Positions 11,333 to 11,671 of a DNA stretch of 11,671 nucleotides are shown in pieces; position 1 is the first letter of the stretch; each line of letters starts with the position of its first letter. A program made the translations under genes and the position numbers. Under the pieces are notes generated by a model. The model did no database searches. It was not told the origin of the DNA and worked only from the letters and a program-made list of their open reading frames with translations. Source of the DNA: Candidatus Iainarchaeum sp. (GTDB taxonomy: Archaea; Iainarchaeota; Iainarchaeia; Iainarchaeales; JAAZKV01). The stretch lies in the NCBI GenBank assembly GCA_026397035.1, contig JAPLVQ010000169.1, positions 1 through 11,671 on the forward strand. Direction: 5' to 3'.

Positions 11333-11671
11333 TCAAAGTTCTTCAAAAATTTTCTTCAGCAAGAGTGCATCTGTTTCAATATTTGGGGATTCACAAATAA
11401 CCAACCCTTTACAATCCATCTCTTTTAACGCATGAAGTAATTCCTTGTAATTAAAATCAGATTCTTCAAGAATCAAATGGTTCTTCTCTCCTTTTTGAGA
11501 ATAAGCGATTCCAGAAACATGACAATGCATATTTTTTAGAAATTCTTTCCCAAGCATTCTTTCCGACTTTTCAAGAACTTCCAAAAATTCAGTATAAGTA
11601 TTCATTTTTCCCCCTGACCGTGCATGTAAATGAGAAAAATCAATACAAGGTAATACATTATCGATTTGGGA
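11333..11671 (-). CDS. Endonuclease IV-like (AP endonuclease family 2) TIM-barrel protein, 3' part
   Basis: The frame is open to the window edge, so the visible 112 residues are the C-terminal part; a Met at 11605 is internal. Endonuclease IV cuts DNA 5' of abasic sites in base excision repair using a metal cluster. Visible ligand-like residues, matched to E. coli Nfo by order, are Asp11 and His14 in LPCIDFSHLHAR, His51 in MHCHVSGI, His65 in GEKNHL and Glu94 in VICESP. The Asp two residues before the His65 equivalent in Nfo appears to be Lys63 here, so the metal site may be reduced. The ending ICESPNIETDALLLKKIFEEL is usual for archaeal members. A sugar isomerase of the same fold is the main alternative. 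It is convergent with the ferredoxin gene across 72 bases. Confidence 0.82.
   Translation of the reverse strand, partial: SQIDNVLPCIDFSHLHARSGGKMNTYTEFLEVLEKSERMLGKEFLKNMHCHVSGIAYSQKGEKNHLILEESDFNYKELLHALKEMDCKGLVICESPNIETDALLLKKIFEEL

Noticed and set aside
1..11671. tRNA genes, CRISPR arrays, insertion sequences, prophage or replication origin
   Set aside because: Looked for by eye on both strands. No cloverleaf with GGTTCRAATC-type arm, no regular spacer-repeat series, no transposase or terminal inverted repeats, and no origin-like repeats were seen.

Overview
The window is archaeal chromosome, most likely from a DPANN-type lineage (Woesearchaeota/Pacearchaeota-like; this placement is inference). 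The evidence is an archaeal FtsZ, eL21, Rpb4, a two-repeat TATA-binding protein, an archaeal tyrosyl-tRNA synthetase, a P. furiosus-type ferredoxin, and an AMP-phosphorylase/ribose-1,5-bisphosphate-isomerase pair. Many start codons lie 22-30 bases downstream of a TATA-like box A, which suggests widespread leaderless or short-leader mRNAs. A minority of genes (eL21, rpoF, tbp, ferredoxin) have a Shine-Dalgarno-like sequence instead.

Layout. 1-566 (-): 5' part of ftsZ. 567-1088: a 5' leader/promoter region plus an unlisted 45-codon single-pass membrane microprotein at 798-935 (-). 1089-4965 (+): ribose-1,5-bisphosphate isomerase, tyrS and AMP phosphorylase. The two metabolic genes are consecutive steps of the archaeal AMP (nucleoside-salvage) pathway; the third enzyme, type III RuBisCO, is not in the window. 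A second, frame-shifted copy of the tyrS C-terminal tail follows the tyrS stop. 5009-7885 (-): the conserved archaeal cluster eL21 - rpoF - DUF655 - ksgA, interrupted by a conserved hypothetical gene (5980-6366). 8017-8738 (-): a RelE/YoeB-like protein and a small winged-helix-like protein, a possible toxin-antitoxin pair. 8838-9356 (+): an unrecognised basic protein. 9533-10090 (+): tbp. 10122-10685 (-): an unrecognised basic protein. 10764-10880 (+): a free-standing 5S rRNA with its own promoter. 11048-11260 (+): ferredoxin. 11333-11671 (-): 3' part of an endonuclease IV-like TIM-barrel gene, cut by the window edge.

How it fits together. Most of the window is information processing: translation (tyrS, eL21, ksgA, 5S rRNA), transcription (rpoF, tbp) and division (ftsZ). 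AMP recycling surrounds a gene whose enzyme releases AMP. Several spacers between genes contain short tandem duplications (18 bp x3, 39 bp x2, 28 bp x2). One of these duplicates the ksgA promoter and start codon. I found no tRNA, CRISPR array, insertion sequence or prophage signature. The most unusual observations are the second tyrS tail, the altered catalytic motif of KsgA (LPPY where NLPY is expected), the microprotein, and the possible toxin-antitoxin pair with a palindrome between the genes.
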